A stretch of 64,000 nt of DNA from Kitasatospora purpeofusca (GCF_000718025.1 NZ_JODS01000008.1:190066-254065), one strand, 5' to 3'; numbered from the stretch's first letter, positions 8,251 through 17,074 are shown. Numbers and translations are program-made. Notes: generated by a model from the letters alone, not told the origin.

Positions 8251-8898
8251 CTACTTGGGCGCCTTCTTGCCGGTGACGCCCAGGTACACCAGGGGAGCGA
8301 GGTTGGGCTTGAGGTCCTTGACCTTGACGCCCCAGGAGGTGAAGGCCTTCTGGTGCTCGGCCGCGGAGGCGAGCAGCGAGACCAGTGACCCGGCCACGGC
8401 GGCCGGATCCAGTGACTTGTCGGCCTGTCCCTTCGCCTGGAGTTCCTTGACGGCTTCCGCGAGTGGCTTGGCGACCGCGTTGAGGACAGTCATGCGGATC
8501 TTGAAGAACCGCTTGTCCCCTTCCGCGGCACCGAGCGTGACCACTCGGAGAATGGCGTCGTTCTTGCGCCAGAAGGCGAGGAATCCGTCGACCAGTTCTT
8601 CCGAAGTGGTCGTGCCGGACTTCCCTGCCCAGGACTTTCCGGCCACCAGCTCTTTGAGCGTGTCGGCGTCCTTGGCCATTTCCTCGGCGATTTCGAGGAC
8701 AGCGCCCTCGACATCCGGGAAGTACTGGTAGAAGGTCGCGGGGGAGGTACCCGCCATACGGGCGACGTCGATGACCTTGACGTCCCGATAGGGCGACGTG
8801 CTGAGCATCTCGCGGAGGCAGTCGAGCAGCTTCTGCCGCGTCTCCTGTCCGCGTCGCCCGGCGACGCGACCGTCGACGGTGCGAACTTGTCCTGTCAT
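8251..8898 (-). CDS. TetR/AcrR family transcriptional regulator
   Basis: A 215-residue protein with the HTH at about residues 16-62 (TRQKLLDCLREMLSTSPYRDVKVIDVARMAGTSPATFYQYFPD), the TetR signature, and an all-helical ligand domain with TSEELVDGFLAFWRKNDAILRVVTL. Lysines are frequent in the C-terminal part (ending VTGKKAPK), and several AAG/GAC codons make it slightly less G+C-rich than its neighbours. It faces the KAS III gene tail-to-tail. Its target is unknown; the 457-base upstream gap may hold its operator. Confidence 0.88.
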   Translation of the reverse strand: MTGQVRTVDGRVAGRRGQETRQKLLDCLREMLSTSPYRDVKVIDVARMAGTSPATFYQYFPDVEGAVLEIAEEMAKDADTLKELVAGKSWAGKSGTTTSEELVDGFLAFWRKNDAILRVVTLGAAEGDKRFFKIRMTVLNAVAKPLAEAVKELQAKGQADKSLDPAAVAGSLVSLLASAAEHQKAFTSWGVKVKDLKPNLAPLVYLGVTGKKAPK

Positions 8899-9355
8899 GC
8901 CGTCAGCTTACCGTGGCCCGATCTTGGCGCGATTCGGTGATGTGACAATTACTCCGCCCGGGGGTTGGTATAGGGGCTCGGGGGCCTTCGGACGGATATT
9001 CATCGGCCTCCGGAGGGCGTCATGACGCCCCCCCGTGCACCGATGACGCCACAGGGTGACGACCCCTTCGCTGAGGGGTTATCGAGTAACGGAGCGTGAC
9101 GAAGTAATCGGGGGTGTGAGTCGCCCCTCACGGTGGCCCCGGGCGTGTCGGGCGCAAGCCCGGGCCGGAGCGGACGTCAGGATCCGGCCGTTCCGGAGCC
9201 GCTGACCGGGCTGTGGCCCCTCCGGCCGGCCGGACGGCGTTCCGGGCGGGGGAGGTTGGAGATGGACCGGGCGGCATTGGACAATCGGGTCCGGCACCAC
9301 GCGGTGGGTGCCCGGCACCACGCGGGCGGTGCTCAATACGGGGAGGTGGCAGCGG
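8899..9355. other. 457-base intergenic region with two short palindromes
   Basis: I see no coding region here. It holds the promoters of the leftward TetR gene and the rightward kinase gene. A 16-bp perfect palindrome GGGCGTCATGACGCCC lies at 9015-9030, and a small hairpin ACCCCT/AGGGGT at 9062-9079. The kinase RBS GGGGAGG is at about 9340-9346. Confidence 0.6.
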
Positions 9356-10528
9356 GTGGACCAGCTGACGGCGCACGATCCGAGGCGGATCGGGCCCTTC
9401 GAGGTGCTGGGGCGGCTCGGGGCGGGGGGAATGGGCCTGGTCTACCTGGCGCGGTCCGCGTCCGGCCGCCGAGTGGCGATCAAGACCGTGCGGGGGGAGC
9501 TGGCCGAGGACGAGCTGTTCCGGGTCCGGTTCGCACGGGAGATCGCGGCCGCCAAGACGGTCGGCGGGTTCTACACCGCGGCCGTGGTCGACGCCGACGC
9601 GGACGCCCGGGTGCCCTGGCTGGCCACCGCGTACGTGCCGGCGCCGTCCCTGGAGGACCTGGTCACCGACTGCGGGCCGCTGCCGGTCGGGGCGGTGCGC
9701 TGGCTGGTCGCCGGCATCGCCGAGGCGCTGCAGTCCATCCACGCCGCCGGGCTGGTCCACCGCGACCTCAAGCCCTCCAACGTCCTGGTGGTCGAGGACG
9801 GCCCCCGGGTGATCGACTTCGGGATCGCCGCCGGGGTCTCCAGCACCCGGCTCACCATGACCAATGTCGCGGTCGGCACCCCGGCGTACATGTCGCCGGA
9901 GCAGGCCAGGGACAGCCGCGGCGTCACGGGCGCCAGCGACGTCTTCTCGCTCGGCTCGCTGCTGGTCTTCTGTGCCACCGGCCACCCGCCCTACCGGGGC
10001 GCCAACCCGGTGGAGACGGTGTTCCAGCTGCTGCGCGAGCAGCCCGACCTCTCCGGCCTGCCGGCCGAGCTGGTCGACCTGGTGCGGGCCTGCATGCGGC
10101 CGGCCCCCGAGCACCGGCCGACCCCGGAGCAGATCCAGGTCGAGCTGGCCCCGCACCTGTTCTCCCGGGACGACGCCTCCGGCGAGGCCGGGGACTGGCT
10201 GCCGCCCAACGCGCTCGCCCTGATCGAGCAGAAGCGCCGCCGCCCGGCACCCGCGGCGCAGCCCCCGGTCACCCAGCCCCCCGGTCGCCCAGCCGCCGGC
10301 CGTCCCGCCGCAGCCGCACCTCCAGCACGGGGCCGGCCACGGGTCGGCGCCGCACTCCGTCCTGCCACCGGTGCCGCGGCCCGGCCAGGACGACCCGCGC
10401 ACCCGGCAGGTGGCCGGGCACGCGCCGCCGTCCGCCGGCCCGGTGCACAGCGCGCCGCCCGGCCCGGACACCGAGGCCGCCACCGAGAAGATCTCCGCCC
10501 CCAGCCGCCACCGCCGGCCGGTCGGTGA
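9356..10528 (+). CDS. Serine/threonine protein kinase (N-terminal part of a frameshifted kinase-PQQ protein)
   Basis: A Hanks-type kinase starting at GTG 9356, after GGGGAGG. All key motifs are present: GRLGAGGMGLVYLA (P-loop), VAIKTV (ATP lysine), HRDLKPSN (catalytic loop), DFGIA (magnesium) and VGTPAYMSPEQA (activation segment). After the kinase domain a Pro/Gln-rich linker (QPPVTQPP) runs into a six-C tract at 10277-10282, past which the frame turns into Arg/Ala/Pro-rich nonsense to the stop at 10526-10528. Removing one C would continue the linker as VAQPPAVPPQPH and join the PQQ propeller frame. So the natural product is most likely one AfsK-like kinase of about 800 residues ending at 11756. 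Confidence 0.85.
   Translation: MDQLTAHDPRRIGPFEVLGRLGAGGMGLVYLARSASGRRVAIKTVRGELAEDELFRVRFAREIAAAKTVGGFYTAAVVDADADARVPWLATAYVPAPSLEDLVTDCGPLPVGAVRWLVAGIAEALQSIHAAGLVHRDLKPSNVLVVEDGPRVIDFGIAAGVSSTRLTMTNVAVGTPAYMSPEQARDSRGVTGASDVFSLGSLLVFCATGHPPYRGANPVETVFQLLREQPDLSGLPAELVDLVRACMRPAPEHRPTPEQIQVELAPHLFSRDDASGEAGDWLPPNALALIEQKRRRPAPAAQPPVTQPPGRPAAGRPAAAAPPARGRPRVGAALRPATGAAARPGRPAHPAGGRARAAVRRPGAQRAARPGHRGRHREDLRPQPPPPAGR
10277..10282 (+). other. Frameshift site: six-C tract splitting kinase and PQQ propeller
   Basis: The linker DNA repeats a unit: CAGCCCCCGGTCACC with five Cs (about 10259-10272) and then CAGCCCCCCGGTCGCC with six Cs (10277-10282). One C fewer in the second copy makes both halves a single frame. 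It may be a sequencing or assembly slip, a real mutation, or a phase-variable tract. Confidence 0.8.
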
Positions 10529-11756
10529 GGACGAGGCGGAGGTCCGGCTGCCCGGGGCCTCGGTCCGGATAGGACCCGGCCCGCGAGCCGAACAGACCGG
10601 CCCGGGCGCACCGCCCGCCGAGACGGACTGGGTCCGCCGGATCACCCCGCCCCCGGCCCGCGCCGCCCGCTGGCGCCCCTGGCGGTTCCGGATGTCCAAC
10701 GACGTCTGGGGCACCCCCGTGGTCGCCGACGGCACCCTGTTCGTCTCCAGCTTCGAGGTGCACGCCCTGGACATCGGGTCCGGGCAGCGCCGCTACAAGA
10801 CCCGGGACGTCGCCTGGGCACTGGCCGTGGACGCCGGGCGGGTGCACGCGGCCGACGGCCCCCACCTCTACACGGTCGACGTCGCGGACGGCACCGAGCG
10901 CTGGCGGCACTCGCTGGACGGCTGGGTGTACACCCTGGACGCGGCCGACGGCGTGCTCTGCTGCGGGGTCCGGGGCGGCGGCGTCCAGCTGCGCTCCGCG
11001 GTCACCGGCGCCGAGCTGTGGCGGGCCGACGACGCCCAGCAGGACTACGAGAACCCGCAGTCCGGGCCCGCCCTGGTGGCCGGATCGGCCTACTACTACG
11101 GCGGCGGCCGGCTGCGCTGCGTGGACCCGCGCGGCTCCGGCCTGCGCTGGTCGGTCCCGGTCGGCGAGGACGTGCCGTCCCGCCCGGTCGAGCGGGCCGG
11201 GGTGCTCTACGTGACGGCCGGGACCAGGGTGTACGCGCTGGACGCGGCGAGCGGTGCCGAGCGCTGGCGGTTCGAGGCCCCGGTGGTGCTGTTCACCCCG
11301 CCGGCGCTGGACGCGGACGCGGTCTACGTGGCCGACTACCTGGGCACCGTGTACGCGCTGGACGCGGCCACCGGCCGGGACCGCTGGCGCGCGGCCACCG
11401 GTACCCGGCAGGGCGCCGAGCCGGTGGTGGTGGGCGACGGCACGGTGCTGGTCGGCAGCGGCGAGGTGCTGTACGCGCTGGAGGCGGCCGGCGGCCGGGA
11501 GCGCTGGCGCTACACCGCGCGGGGCGAGATCGTCGGCTCCCCGGCGGTCGCCGACGGGCTGGTCCACCTCGGCAGCCGGGACCACTCGCTGCACACCCTG
11601 GACCTGGCCAGCGGTCAGCTGCGCTGGGAACTCGGCACCAAGGGCGAGCTGACCGGCTCGCCGGTCGCGGTCGGCGGGAAGGTGTTCGTCGGCAGCAAGG
11701 ACCGCTGCGTGTACGCGCTGGACGCCTTCTACGGCACGGCGGTGCCCTCGCACTGA
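10371..11756 (+). CDS. PQQ-binding beta-propeller protein (C-terminal part of the frameshifted kinase)
   Basis: This frame carries a Pro-rich linker and then at least seven PQQ/Trp-docking repeats ending in patterns such as VYALDAATGRDRWRA, LYALEAAGGRERWRY and LHTLDLASGQLRWEL, closing with VFVGSKDRCVYALDAF. The repeats should fold as an extracytoplasmic-type propeller, although no transmembrane segment is visible between kinase and propeller. The only early in-frame start is the GTG at 10371 inside the linker with no RBS, so independent translation is unlikely. It belongs with the kinase at 9356. A terminator begins two bases after the stop. Confidence 0.8.
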   Translation: MPRPGQDDPRTRQVAGHAPPSAGPVHSAPPGPDTEAATEKISAPSRHRRPVGEDEAEVRLPGASVRIGPGPRAEQTGPGAPPAETDWVRRITPPPARAARWRPWRFRMSNDVWGTPVVADGTLFVSSFEVHALDIGSGQRRYKTRDVAWALAVDAGRVHAADGPHLYTVDVADGTERWRHSLDGWVYTLDAADGVLCCGVRGGGVQLRSAVTGAELWRADDAQQDYENPQSGPALVAGSAYYYGGGRLRCVDPRGSGLRWSVPVGEDVPSRPVERAGVLYVTAGTRVYALDAASGAERWRFEAPVVLFTPPALDADAVYVADYLGTVYALDAATGRDRWRAATGTRQGAEPVVVGDGTVLVGSGEVLYALEAAGGRERWRYTARGEIVGSPAVADGLVHLGSRDHSLHTLDLASGQLRWELGTKGELTGSPVAVGGKVFVGSKDRCVYALDAFYGTAVPSH

Positions 11757-11757
11757 C

Positions 11758-11795
11758 CCGGACGCGGCGGGGGCACGGGCCCCCGCCGCGTCCGG
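11758..11795. terminator. 17-bp perfect hairpin terminator
   Basis: 11758-11774 pairs with 11779-11795 (17 bp) around a 4-nt loop. It follows the PQQ stop at once and faces the galE stop, so it serves both convergent genes. Confidence 0.8.
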
Positions 11796-11808
11796 TGCCG
11801 GGTGCGGA

Positions 11809-12792
11809 CTACTTGCGGGCCTCCGGGTGGCGGCTGCACCAGCCCTCCCAGGCCGAGGCGACCATGTCCTCGACCTCGTGGCGGGCGGTCCAGTCCAGCT
11901 CGCGCCGGATCAGGTCGGCCGAGGCCACCACCCGGGCCGGGTCGCCGGCGCGGCGGGGGGTGATCTCCGGCGTGGTGTCGTAGCCGGTGACCTTGCCGAT
12001 CACGTCCAGCATCTCCCGCACGCTGACGCCCTCGCCGCGGCCGATGTTGAGTACCAGGGAGGTCTCGCCGGCCGGGTCGGCGGCCAGTCGCTTCGCCGCG
12101 GCCACGTGGGCCGAGGCGATGTCGGAGACGTGGATGAAGTCGCGGACGCAGGTGCCGTCCGGCGTCGGGTAGTCGTCGCCGAACACCAGCGGGGCCCGGC
12201 CGGCGGTGAGCCGCTCGAAGACCATCGGGATCAGGTTGAAGACGCCGGCGTCGGAGAGCTCCGGCGAGGCGGCGCCGGCCACGTTGAAGTAGCGCAGTGC
12301 GACGGTGGACATGCCGTGGGCCTTGCCGGCCGCGGCGACCAGCCACTCGCCGGCCAGCTTGGTCTCGCCGTAGGGGCTCATCGGCGCGCACGGGGTCGAC
12401 TCGGTGACCAGGTCGACGTCCGGCATGCCGTAGACGGCGGCGGAGGAGGAGAACAGGAAGCGCTTGACGCCGCCCTCGGCCGCGGCCTCCAGCACGGTCT
12501 GGAGGCCGATCATGTTCTCCCGGTAGTACAGGAAGGGCTGCTCGACCGACTCGCCGACCTGCTTCTTGGCGGCGAAGTGGAGGACGCCCTCCACCGCGTG
12601 GTCGCGGATGGCCGCGTCCAGCGCGGTCCGGTCCAGGGTCGACCCCTCGACCAGGACGACCTCCTTCGGCAGCCGGGCCCGGTCACCGGTGCTCAGGTCG
12701 TCCAGTACGGCCACGCGCTCGCCCGCGTCGAGGAGCTGCTGCACGACGTGCCCGCCGATGTATCCGGCACCGCCGGTGATCAACCAAGTCAT
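11809..12792 (-). CDS. galE: UDP-glucose 4-epimerase
   Basis: A 327-residue extended short-chain dehydrogenase. The NAD motif GGAGYIGGHV is at the N-terminus, the SSSAAVYG segment supplies the catalytic Ser, and YGETK gives the Tyr-x-x-x-Lys pair; ALRYFNVAGA and PTPDGTCVRDFIHVSD are diagnostic of GalE. It interconverts UDP-glucose and UDP-galactose in the cytoplasm for wall and capsule sugars. It is solitary, without galT or galK beside it, which suggests a biosynthetic rather than a galactose-catabolic role. Confidence 0.93.
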   Translation of the reverse strand: MTWLITGGAGYIGGHVVQQLLDAGERVAVLDDLSTGDRARLPKEVVLVEGSTLDRTALDAAIRDHAVEGVLHFAAKKQVGESVEQPFLYYRENMIGLQTVLEAAAEGGVKRFLFSSSAAVYGMPDVDLVTESTPCAPMSPYGETKLAGEWLVAAAGKAHGMSTVALRYFNVAGAASPELSDAGVFNLIPMVFERLTAGRAPLVFGDDYPTPDGTCVRDFIHVSDIASAHVAAAKRLAADPAGETSLVLNIGRGEGVSVREMLDVIGKVTGYDTTPEITPRRAGDPARVVASADLIRRELDWTARHEVEDMVASAWEGWCSRHPEARK

Positions 12793-12956
12793 GGCCGAAT
12801 CCTAGGGTGTGCGGGTTTCGTACCGGTGCCACGGGCGAGTCGGAGCCGAGCAATCGGACATTTCGGTGAAATGCTGACAAAGATCTCTGCGTCCTGTCCG
12901 AGCGGCCCAGTGCGGCCCTGTGCGGCCGTGTGCCGAGGAATCCGGAGGCGTCACCG

Positions 12957-14129
12957 GTGAACCGCAAGAAGGAGCCCACCCGTCCGATTCCGGCCGGACC
13001 GCGCCCGACCGGGCCGAAGGCCTTCGACCGGAGGCTGCTCGCGCCCGCCGCCGTCGCGGCGCTGACCGCGCTCGCGGTGGCCGGGTGCAGCAGCGGCTCG
13101 TCCTCGTCGTCGTCCTCGGCCGCGTCGTCGTCCTCGTCCTCGGGGGCGGCCGGGTCCGCGACCGCCTCCGGCAGCGCCTCCGCCCAGCCGGGCGGAGGCA
13201 ACCAGCTCCAGTCCGACTACCAGAAGGTGATCAAGGACGTCCTGCCCTCGGTGGTCCAGATCACCACCGCGTCCGGCCTCGGCTCCGGGATCGTCTACGA
13301 CGACAAGGGCGACATCGTCACCAACGCCCACGTGGTCGGTACCGCCACCGCCTTCACGGTCACCCTGGCCGGCAGCACCAAGCCGTTGGACGCGACCCTC
13401 GTCGGCAGCTACCCGGACTCCGACCTGGCGGTGATCCGGCTGAGCAGCCCGCCCGGCGGACTCAGGCCGGCCGTCTTCGGGGACTCCAACAAGGTCGAGC
13501 TGGGCCAGATCACCCTCGCCATGGGCAGCCCGCTCGGACTCTCCAGCAGCGTCACCCAGGGCATCGTCTCGGCCACCGGCCGGACCGTCTCCGAGCCGCG
13601 CACCGAGGGCTCGCCGGGCGCCGTGATCGGCAACATGGTGCAGACCTCGGCTGCCATCAACCCCGGCAACAGCGGCGGCGCGCTGGTCAACCTGGACAGC
13701 CAGGTGATCGGGATCAACACGCTCGCCGCCACCGAACCGGATTCCAGCGGCGCCGCCGCCCCCGGCATCGGCTTCGCCATCCCGGCGTCCACCGTGACCA
13801 GCATCGCCGGTCAGCTGATCAAGGACGGCAAGGTCACCAACTCCGGCCGGGCCGCGCTCGGCATCACCGCCCGGACCTACTTCGACCAGAACTTCCGTCC
13901 GGCCGGCGCCGTCGTGGTCGCCGTCGCGGACGGCGGACCGGCCGCCTCGGCCGGCCTCCAGCCCGGGGACGTGATCACGAAGATCGGGGACACCCCGGTC
14001 GACTCGCTGAACTCGCTCACCACCGCACTGGCCTCGCTCGCGCCGGGAAGCAAGGTCACCGTGACCTACAGCCGGGACGGCAGGAGCACCACCGCCGAGG
14101 TCACCCTCGGCACCCTGGCGACGCCGTAG
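12957..14129 (+). CDS. Trypsin-like serine protease with PDZ domain (HtrA/DegP-like lipoprotein)
   Basis: A 390-residue protein. The GTG at 12957 has GGAGG eight bases before it; an upstream in-frame GTG at 12930 is less likely. A basic N-terminus and hydrophobic stretch end in LAVAGCSSG, a lipobox, followed by a Ser-rich and Ala/Ser-rich tether. The protease domain has the triad His in TNAHVVG, Asp in DSDLAVI and Ser in NPGNSGGAL; a PDZ domain (AGAVVVAVADGGPAASAGLQPGDVITKIGD) ends the protein. It should act outside the membrane in protein quality control. The stop codon lies inside a long terminator stem. Confidence 0.88.
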   Translation: MNRKKEPTRPIPAGPRPTGPKAFDRRLLAPAAVAALTALAVAGCSSGSSSSSSSAASSSSSSGAAGSATASGSASAQPGGGNQLQSDYQKVIKDVLPSVVQITTASGLGSGIVYDDKGDIVTNAHVVGTATAFTVTLAGSTKPLDATLVGSYPDSDLAVIRLSSPPGGLRPAVFGDSNKVELGQITLAMGSPLGLSSSVTQGIVSATGRTVSEPRTEGSPGAVIGNMVQTSAAINPGNSGGALVNLDSQVIGINTLAATEPDSSGAAAPGIGFAIPASTVTSIAGQLIKDGKVTNSGRAALGITARTYFDQNFRPAGAVVVAVADGGPAASAGLQPGDVITKIGDTPVDSLNSLTTALASLAPGSKVTVTYSRDGRSTTAEVTLGTLATP

Positions 14130-14180
14130 GGCGTGTCTTCCGGATCCCGCCTGAAGGGATCCGGAAGACACGCCCTACGG
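14124..14180. terminator. 25-bp perfect hairpin overlapping the protease stop codon
   Basis: 14124-14148 pairs perfectly with 14156-14180 around a 7-nt loop (GCCTGAA). The left arm contains the last codon and the TAG stop (14127-14129) of the protease gene. It separates this gene from the convergent histidine kinase. Confidence 0.8.
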
Positions 14181-14428
14181 CCCGCCCAGAGCCCCCGGAC
14201 GGCGGGCGCCCCGCACACCGCGCAAGGGTTGGCGGGTCGCCCGCCGTCCGGGCTGTGTTGTCGCCCGCTCGCCTCCGGGGCGCTCTCGTCCGGTGCCGAC
14301 GGTCGGCGCTCCCTCGCTCCTGCGTCGCTCCCTCGCACTCTCCCTTTCGGCACCGGCGCGCCCCTTCGGCTCGGGGCGGGAGTCGCCCCCTCGCCTCTCC
14401 CGTGGGGCTCGGGGTGGGAGTCGGGCGG

Positions 14429-15646
14429 TCAGCGGCGGGCGGTGCGGGTGTGCCAGGGGAGCTCGACCGTCACCGAGGTCGGGCCGCCCTCCGGGCTCTC
14501 CACCAGGAACACCCCGTCCACCGCCCGCACCCGGTCGGCCAGTCCGGCCAGGCCGCTGCCCGGGTAGGGGGCCGCGCCGCCCTTGCCGTTGTCCTGGACC
14601 AGCAGCATCAGGTGGTCGCCGGCCCGCCAGACGTCCACGGTGGCGGAGCGGGCGCCGGAGTGCTTCGAGACATTGGTCAGCAGCTCGCTCACGGTGAAGT
14701 AGGCGATGCCCTCCACCGCCGAGTCCGGCCGGCCGGTGCCGCCGTCCGGGGCCTTCAGGTCGACGTGCACCTTGACCCCCTCCGGCACCGTGCAGCGCGC
14801 GGCCACCGAGGAGAGCGCCGCGTCCAGGCCGCGGTCGGTCAGTACCGCCGGGTGGATGCCCCGGGCGAGGTCCCGCAGCTCCTGGAGGGCCAGCTTCACC
14901 TCGCCGTGGGCGTTGTCCACCATCTTCGCGGCGGCGGCCACGTCCTGCGGGTTCTCGGGCTCCAGCAGCCGCTCCTTGGCCATGCCGAGGTCCATCGCCA
15001 GCGCCACCAGGCGGGCCTGGGCGCCGTCGTGCAGGTCGCGCTCGATCCGGCGCAGGTCGGCGGCGGCGGTGTCGACGACGGTGCCGCGGTCGTCCTCCAG
15101 CTCGCGCACCCGCTCCGAGAGCGCGCCCGGGGTGAGCAGGACCTCGACCAGCATCCGGTCCACCGCCGACTCGGCGCGGACCACCCAGGGCAGGGCCGGC
15201 CAGCCGACCAGCACGAAGACGATGGTCACGGCGAAGCTCAGGATCCCCCACGGCAGCATCAGTACGTGGTAGAGCGCCGAGCGCCAGGAGAGCGAGTCGG
15301 TCAGGTGGGCGATCGCGAAGCCGGTGACGCCCGGCCGGCGCTGCACCGGCTCCGGCTCGTGCACCCCGGAGCCGTACAGGGAACGGGCCCGACCGCGGGC
15401 GAACCCGCCCATCCGCCGGCAGCCGGCCAGGCCGGCGGCGAGCAGCGGCAGCCCGATCACGGTGACGGACAGGGCGAGGCCGATCGACAGGGTCACGATC
15501 GTGAAGACGAAGCCCGCGATGCCGACCGGCAGGTTCAGCAGCAGCCGCCCGACCTGCCGCCACATCCGCGCGCCGTACAGCGGGGTGCGTCCGGCGGGCG
15601 GTGTCTGCGTGCCGGTGTCCCCGGCGTGGCGGTCCTTTGGCTTCAT
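14429..15646 (-). CDS. Sensor histidine kinase (NarL-type, HisKA_3), orphan
   Basis: A 405-residue membrane kinase. The N-terminal half has four hydrophobic segments of the 'putative sensor' type found in actinomycete kinases; the dimerisation helix RRIERDLHDGAQARLVALAMDLG carries the phospho-His, and the ATPase domain has TVSELLTNVSKHSGA (N box) and VQDNGKGG...GSGLAGLADR (G boxes). Such kinases normally pair with a LuxR-type response regulator in the same operon, but none is adjacent: the protease gene faces it on one side and nuoA diverges on the other. Confidence 0.88.
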   Translation of the reverse strand: MKPKDRHAGDTGTQTPPAGRTPLYGARMWRQVGRLLLNLPVGIAGFVFTIVTLSIGLALSVTVIGLPLLAAGLAGCRRMGGFARGRARSLYGSGVHEPEPVQRRPGVTGFAIAHLTDSLSWRSALYHVLMLPWGILSFAVTIVFVLVGWPALPWVVRAESAVDRMLVEVLLTPGALSERVRELEDDRGTVVDTAAADLRRIERDLHDGAQARLVALAMDLGMAKERLLEPENPQDVAAAAKMVDNAHGEVKLALQELRDLARGIHPAVLTDRGLDAALSSVAARCTVPEGVKVHVDLKAPDGGTGRPDSAVEGIAYFTVSELLTNVSKHSGARSATVDVWRAGDHLMLLVQDNGKGGAAPYPGSGLAGLADRVRAVDGVFLVESPEGGPTSVTVELPWHTRTARR

Positions 15647-15977
15647 CTCGGTCTTCCGTCCCTCTCGGTCGAGCTGTGCCCCTAGCTTCGCCGGTCGGGG
15701 GCGGGCGGGGCCATGGGGGTGATCCGTCTCCCCGGCCGGGGGTTATCCCCACCCCGCGCCGACCGGCCGGTTCCGGGCGCCCGGGTGACGACGGGGTGAC
15801 CGCCGTGTGCCGCCGGGTGTCCACCGGCCGTCCATCGGATGTCTTGAGGACCGGGCAGGATGCCGGGCACGGGGGCCGTGCACTTAGACTCACGCACTGG
15901 CGATGGTTATGGGCGTGTAAAGGAACGTCGTAGAACCGCCCCGAGGGCGGGTTCCGCGGCCGATGTGGAGGCGAGGC
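15647..15977 (+). promoter_or_regulatory. Upstream region of the nuo operon
   Basis: No coding region is visible in this 331-base gap. It must carry the divergent promoters for the histidine kinase and the nuo operon. A TAGACT hexamer (about 15886-15891) is the best -10 candidate I see for nuo, with no convincing -35 at 17-18 bases. The nuoA RBS is GGAGGCGAGG just before 15978. Confidence 0.4.
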
Positions 15978-16394
15978 ATGGTGGGGCAGCAGGCGGCTTC
16001 GGTCGCGGCCGACCCGGCGGCCGGCAGCGGCTACTTCGACGCGTACGCCGCGATGGGCCTGCTCGCCGTCGTCGGCGTGCTCTTCGTGACGGTGGCGTTC
16101 ACCGCCAACCGACTGCTCCGGCCGGTGGTGTACTCGCCGGAGAAGCTCCTCGCCTACGAGTGCGGCGTGGACCCGGTGGGGGAGGACTGGGCGCACACCC
16201 AGGTCCGCTACTACGTCTACGCCTTCCTGTACGTGATCTTCGCGGTCGACGCGATCTACCTGTTCCCGTGGGCGACCGTCTTCGCCACCGCCGGGTACGG
16301 CGCCGGGACGCTGGTCGAGATGTTCGTCTTCATCGGCTTCCTCGCGGTCGGCCTGCTCTACGCCTGGAAGAAGGGCGTTCTCGAATGGACGTGA
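15978..16394 (+). CDS. nuoA: NADH-quinone oxidoreductase subunit A
   Basis: A 138-residue membrane subunit with three hydrophobic helices and the conserved loop YSPEKLLAYECGVDPVGEDWAHTQVRYYVYAFLYVIFAVDAIYLFPWA, which contains the NuoA switch cysteine. The start is ATG 15978 behind GGAGGCGAGG; the ATG at 15963 lies inside that RBS. First gene of a ten-gene nuo-like operon; its stop overlaps nuoB by 10 bases. Confidence 0.93.
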   Translation: MVGQQAASVAADPAAGSGYFDAYAAMGLLAVVGVLFVTVAFTANRLLRPVVYSPEKLLAYECGVDPVGEDWAHTQVRYYVYAFLYVIFAVDAIYLFPWATVFATAGYGAGTLVEMFVFIGFLAVGLLYAWKKGVLEWT

Positions 16395-17074
16395 CGCACA
16401 CCCACTCGCACGGGCACGGCGCCGCCGGCGGTCCGGTTCCGCTGGGAGTGCCGGACCCGTCGAGCCCCGGTGCCGCCGCGGAGCGGCGCGGCATCGGCCC
16501 GCTGGCCCGGCTCGCGCCGGACCCGGTCAAGGTGGTGCTCAACTGGGGGCGGCGCTACAGCCTCTGGTGCTTCAACTTCGGCCTCGCCTGCTGCGCGATC
16601 GAGTTCATCGCCGCGTCGATGGCCAAGCACGACTTCATCCGGATGGGTGTCATTCCGTTCGCGCCGGGCCCCCGGCAGGCCGATCTGATGATCGTCTCGG
16701 GGACGGTGACCGACAAGATGGCGCCCGCCGTGAAGCGCCTCTACGAGCAGATGCCCGAGCCGAAGTACGTCATCTCCTTCGGCGCCTGCTCCAACTCCGG
16801 CGGCCCGTACTGGGACTCCTACTCCGTGACCAAGGGCGTCGACCAGATCATCCCGGTCGACGTCTACGTGCCCGGCTGCCCGCCGCGGCCCGAGGCGCTG
16901 CTCCAGGGCATCCTCAAGCTCCAGGAGAAGATCGCCGCCGAGTCGCTGCCCGACCGCTACGCCGCGCCCGCGGCGGCGCTGCGGCGTCCGCCGGTGCCCG
17001 GGCCCGGGGCCGCCGGCGATGCCGGTACCGGTCCGGCCGGGGCCGCCGGCACCGTCGAGGGAGGGGTCTCGTGA
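16385..17074 (+). CDS. nuoB: NADH-quinone oxidoreductase subunit B (N2 cluster)
   Basis: A 229-residue subunit. The N2 iron-sulfur cluster ligands are all present: the tandem CC in GLACCAIEF, the Cys in SFGACSNSGG and the Cys in VYVPGCPPRPE. N2 passes electrons to quinone. The N-terminus has an extra His-rich stretch (HTHSHGHG), and the C-terminus has an Ala/Gly/Pro tail, both beyond the usual core of about 160-180 residues. Overlaps nuoA by 10 bases and nuoC by 4 (GTGA). Confidence 0.93.
   Translation: MDVTHTHSHGHGAAGGPVPLGVPDPSSPGAAAERRGIGPLARLAPDPVKVVLNWGRRYSLWCFNFGLACCAIEFIAASMAKHDFIRMGVIPFAPGPRQADLMIVSGTVTDKMAPAVKRLYEQMPEPKYVISFGACSNSGGPYWDSYSVTKGVDQIIPVDVYVPGCPPRPEALLQGILKLQEKIAAESLPDRYAAPAAALRRPPVPGPGAAGDAGTGPAGAAGTVEGGVS

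Noticed and set aside
10371..11756. Independent PQQ-repeat gene
   Set aside because: No RBS or proper start; the linker joins the kinase frame when one C is removed, so it is better read as the kinase C-terminus.
15647..15977. Response regulator gene for the orphan histidine kinase
   Set aside because: No frame in this gap encodes a receiver or LuxR-type HTH.
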